A stretch of DNA of 64,000 bases from Cryptomeria japonica (lineage: Eukaryota; Streptophyta; Pinopsida; Cupressales; Cupressaceae), in the NCBI RefSeq assembly GCF_030272615.1, contig NC_081413.1, forward strand, positions 444,129,038 to 444,193,037. The letters run 5' to 3'. Within the stretch, counting starts at the first letter, position 1, and each line of letters opens with the position of its first letter. Shown in pieces: positions 61,300 through 64,000 of the stretch. The notes below the pieces were generated by a model, which searched no databases, was not told where the DNA came from, and saw only the letters and a list, made by a program, of their open reading frames with translations. The position numbers and the translations under genes are program-made.

Positions 61300-62292
61300 T
61301 TTTGCATGCTTGCATTTGAGAGATTATTTCATGCACAGCTCCCTAATGAAATAAAATACCCCCAACTCATATATCCATAGTCACTCACACCAATATCTGG
61401 GCCCCAACATAACAATCCTCTTGATAAAAAATCTCCAAGGAAGCATAGTTATATTCCTTTTAAATTTAGGGTATCAACCATTACAAAGCTTTGACAAAAT
61501 CCCCCTGTATATGGTGAAAAGTGGAAACAACAATATTGAAAGACTAAATGAATTACACCACAAAACCTTAGCCTAACAACAACAAAGATCCACCATAACA
61601 TATGAAGATTACCTAAGACAATGCAAATCAAATGAAATCACAAAGATTATACCATCACATGTCCAATAGGGTTTGAATCCCCATTCTTCCTATCTCCATT
61701 GGTCTTGATTGATATATTTGCTCTCATATTTTATATGTGCACAAGAGCTCAACAAAGAACGGAAATGTGGTTGCAAGTAGGATCACATATGAAAGTTCAA
61801 AGGCGTAGTGTAGTCGAATAATCATCGAGATGCATAGGATTGATAATGAAGGAAGCATCTCCTTGTATAGAAGACACTATATGAAATGGAGGGATAAGAT
61901 TGAGAGGTGTAAAAGATAAATGGTCGGCTATGATTAGAGGGTAGGTAGAGAAAATAATAAAATAATGAAAGGGTAGGTAGTGTAGGAATTAAGAGATGAA
62001 TGACATGAGTCATAGGTGGAAAAGGCTAATGAATTAATTAAATAAATAAAGATTTATTTAATTAATAGAAGAAGTGGGATCAATTAAATAAATAAAAGTA
62101 TTTAATTAATTTAGGAAAAGGGTAATTTAAATAAATAAAGATATTTATTTAAATGAGAAATAAGGCTAGAAGAGGATAAATGAATTAATTAAATAAATAA
62201 AGATTTATTTAATTAATAGAAGAATTAGGCTTAAAATAATTAAATAAATAAAATATTTATTTAATTAGACTAGACAATTTTAGGTGTCTACA
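61300..62292 (-). repeat. LTR of second Tat-type element (boundary at lower end uncertain)
   Basis: The minus-strand start TGTAGACACC at 62292 is certain. The first 260 bases are AATTAAATAAATAAA-rich, as in the first element, and include a 148-bp-spaced duplication (AATGAATTAATTAAATAAAT at about 62030 and 62178). A weak TATA-like TATACAAGG (minus strand) lies at about 61862-61870. Confidence 0.6.
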
Positions 62293-62306
62293 TTTTACCC
62301 CTCTTT
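62293..62306 (-). other. Polypurine tract of second element (AAAGAGGGGTAAAA)
   Basis: Minus-strand purine tract abutting the TG of the LTR; 13 of 14 bases equal those of 25415-25428. Confidence 0.85.
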
Positions 62307-62516
62307 GAGACAATGCAGCTTGTCACATTGTTTCAAAGAAGATAAGATGAACTGATATAAAGTTGCCCCAAGATGGGAATGGTTTGCCCCTTCGAGAGAT
62401 TGGATGAAAATGTCTGAAAATATCACAGATAATTTCTCGATAAGAAAGAAAGGCTAGAATGGACTGACCAAATAGAGTGACAAAGTCACGGGATAATGAA
62501 GACTGACACGGGAGAC

Positions 62517-62546
62517 TAGGGCTAGGGCTAGGACTAGGGCTAGGGT
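62517..62546 (+). repeat. GGGCTA hexamer run
   Basis: Four to five units of AGGGCT with one variant. Too short and of the wrong sequence to be telomeric. Confidence 0.7.
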
Positions 62547-62879
62547 AGTCTATAAGATAGACTATGGGGGAAAACATCCTCATTGTCATCCACACATCCA
62601 AGAGATCAGAGTGCAAAGAAAGAGGGAGCGGTCAACAGTCAGCAGCGATGGCGTTGGTTCACAGATTCAATCTCATTCACCGATTTTAGAGGCTAGCAGA
62701 TGCAGGAGAGACAGTGAGTACCACAAAACCTCCTTCTACTTTGTTGCATTAATTGTTGTCATAAATGCATGTTAAGTAGGTAATAAATATGCTTTAGGTA
62801 TGTCCAGAAAAAATGTCAAGCGGGCAAAAAATGTCAAGGCGTGTCTACATCATGAATGCGCGTTTATGTCTTCAAGGCC

Positions 62880-63062
62880 AAATCGATAGTTCTATGATGA
62901 ACATACGCTGTCGATTGGATAAGCTGCTGAGAGGATACACTCAAGCAGGTCCTCTAAGGAAGACTAGGACAGCAGATAGGTCTAGGATTGACAATTCTGT
63001 GATAGAACATACGTTGCCAATTAGGAAACTACTCAAGAGGATACACTCAAGTAGAGGCCCTA
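62880..63062 (+). repeat. Two-copy repeat, about 106 bp, before the hairpin array
   Basis: GATAGTTCTATGATGAACAT ... GAGGATACACTCAAG at 62885 recurs, diverged, at about 62991 (GACAATTCTGTGATAGAACAT ... AAGAGGATACACTCAAG, read with a few changes). The ATGATGAACA word resembles the loop of the hairpin units that follow. Confidence 0.65.
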
Positions 63063-63079
63063 GGATAGGATAGATCGAG

Positions 63080-63395
63080 GCACTTTGTGATGAACAGTGA
63101 GTACCAAGACATAGTACTTTGTGATGAATAGGGAGTACTAGAAAAGAGCAGCACTTTGTGATGAACAATGAGTGCAAATATGGGTAGCACTTTGTGATGA
63201 ACAGTGAGTGCAAAAACACGTAGTACTTTGTGATGAACAGGGAGTACCACTAGGATAAATAGCAACACTTTGTGATGAACAATGAATGTCACTAGAATAG
63301 AAGCAACACTTTGTGATGAACAATGAGTGTCACTTTGATAGAGTATCTTAAGCACTTAGGATAATAAGTAGCATTTTGTGATGAACAATGAATGC
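63080..63395 (+). repeat. Array of eight hairpin repeats with covarying arms
   Basis: Eight units start at 63080, 63114, 63151, 63187, 63223, 63265, 63306 and 63371. Each has a 5-nt left arm, a 15-nt loop TTGTGATGAACARTG (or a close variant) and a 5-nt right arm. Arm pairs are GCACT/AGTAC (one mismatch), GTACT/AGTAC (extends to 7 bp), GCACT/AGTGC, GCACT/AGTGC, GTACT/AGTAC, ACACT/AATGT (one mismatch), ACACT/AGTGT and GCATT/AATGC. Six of eight are perfect, with four different arm sequences. The array lies just upstream of the PMD frame, on the same strand. Confidence 0.9.
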
Positions 63396-63443
63396 CACCT
63401 TGACTGACATGATTGATTTGCTTGACTGCAGGAGTACCTACCT

Positions 63444-63896
63444 ATGCTGGAGTCACAGGAGAGATTCCCATTGACTCAGAGGTTATGACCAGAGCTGAAA
63501 TTTGAAGACAGAGCCATGATTGAGGTTATGCATCTGCAATTCATTATGTATTTGCCTGAGTTTAGGGCAAACATGGGGTTGCTGACTACATTAGCTGATA
63601 GATGACACTCAGAGACTTGCATGTTTCATTCATCGATGGGTGAGATGACAGTCACCTTAGAGGATGTATAAAGGATACTGAGGATACCAATCAATGGGGA
63701 GTTAGTTCCTTATGATCGAGACAGAGATAGGGATGCGCTGAGACAAGTGTTTCAGGATCTAGGACTGGAGATGAGGGCTGGACATGTGGCTAGGGATACC
63801 ATGACATGGACAGGATTAGCACTACCAGCAATGTTGGAAGGAGTGATCAGTGGGTTCCTCTTTCTGGATAGGGTGACACGAGGGTTGGCTATGTAG
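63444..63896 (+). pseudogene. Plant mobile domain frame of second element (antisense to it), partial
   Basis: The plus-strand frame from ATG 63444 reads MLESQERFPL, YLPEFRANMGLLTTLADR, then HSETCMFHSSMGEMTVTLED and RILRIPINGELVPYD, matching block for block the antisense PMD at 23870-23590. It continues with LRQVFQDLGLEMRAGHVA and FLFLDRVTRGLAM. Stops are TGA 63486, TGA 63603, TAA 63669 and TAG 63894. Homology may continue beyond 63896, but the frame is no longer clear. It is oriented opposite to its element's own genes. Confidence 0.8.
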
Positions 63897-64000
63897 CCAT
63901 ATGTATTTTGACATCATTTTATCATGACAATTATGGTTTTGATATATATATATATGAGATGATTCATCTTTGTGGCAGCTATATGCATGTGTACCTATGT

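Larger units (their letters stand above)
61300..64000 (-). mobile_element. Second Tat-type LTR element, 3' part, cut by window edge
   Basis: On the minus strand an LTR starts TGTAGACACC at 62292, directly after a polypurine tract nearly identical to that of the first element. Next to it, going away from the LTR, come a 3' region that matches the first element's around CTC(C)CGAGGGGGCA, a hairpin-repeat array and an antisense PMD frame. This is the same layout as 21954-25428. Integrase and the rest would be beyond 64000. The lower LTR boundary (about 61.3 kb) is a guess. Confidence 0.75.

Noticed and set aside
62517-62546. Interstitial telomere repeat
   Set aside because: The unit is GGGCTA rather than TTTAGGG and the run is only about 30 bp.

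Overview
The window looks like intergenic DNA from a large, transposon-rich seed-plant genome; a gymnosperm is plausible but is only inferred. Nearly everything recognisable is a transposable element at some stage of decay. The clear exception is one plant-type AP2/ERF transcription factor gene at about 30.1-30.75 kb, a family typical of plants. No bacterial operon, rRNA gene, CRISPR array or organelle block was seen.

Layout. 1-2.2 kb: an unclassified repeat and a decayed G-patch/zinc-knuckle reading frame. 2.2-4.0 kb (minus): an unrecognised retroelement-type reading frame. 4.2-7.4 kb (minus): a broken L1-type LINE. 7.4-27.1 kb: a plus-strand LINE tail split inside its RNase H domain by a complete Ty3/Gypsy element of the Tat type at 8646-26898, with 1468/1470-bp LTRs and a perfect 5-bp target duplication. 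28-31 kb: the ERF gene and unassigned DNA. 31.4-38.1 kb: more LINE pieces. 38.2-46 kb: CACTA-like ends and several local duplications. 46.2-55.1 kb (minus): a CACTA (En/Spm) element with both transposase genes. 55-61 kb: little that can be recognised. About 61.3-64 kb (minus): the 3' part of a second Tat-type element, cut by the window edge.

The most interesting system is the Tat element at 8646-26898. Besides a decayed gag-pol it carries a convergent antisense reading frame of about 640 codons with a plant mobile domain (PMD). The leader of the sense gag-pol and the leader of the antisense PMD frame both hold an array of the octamer TAGCGCRT spaced mostly every 21 bp, in the same orientation relative to the frame each precedes. 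The antisense leader also holds short repeats with inverted-repeat cores. The second element at the window end repeats the plan: polypurine tract, then an array of eight hairpin repeats whose arms vary together around a constant 15-nt loop, then an antisense PMD frame. The first element's LTRs differ by about 1.3 percent, yet its reading frames hold about twenty internal stops, mostly TAG. This suggests it was already defective when it inserted, or that methylated cytosines decayed quickly.

All calls come from reading the sequence and its translations; no alignment or database search was run.
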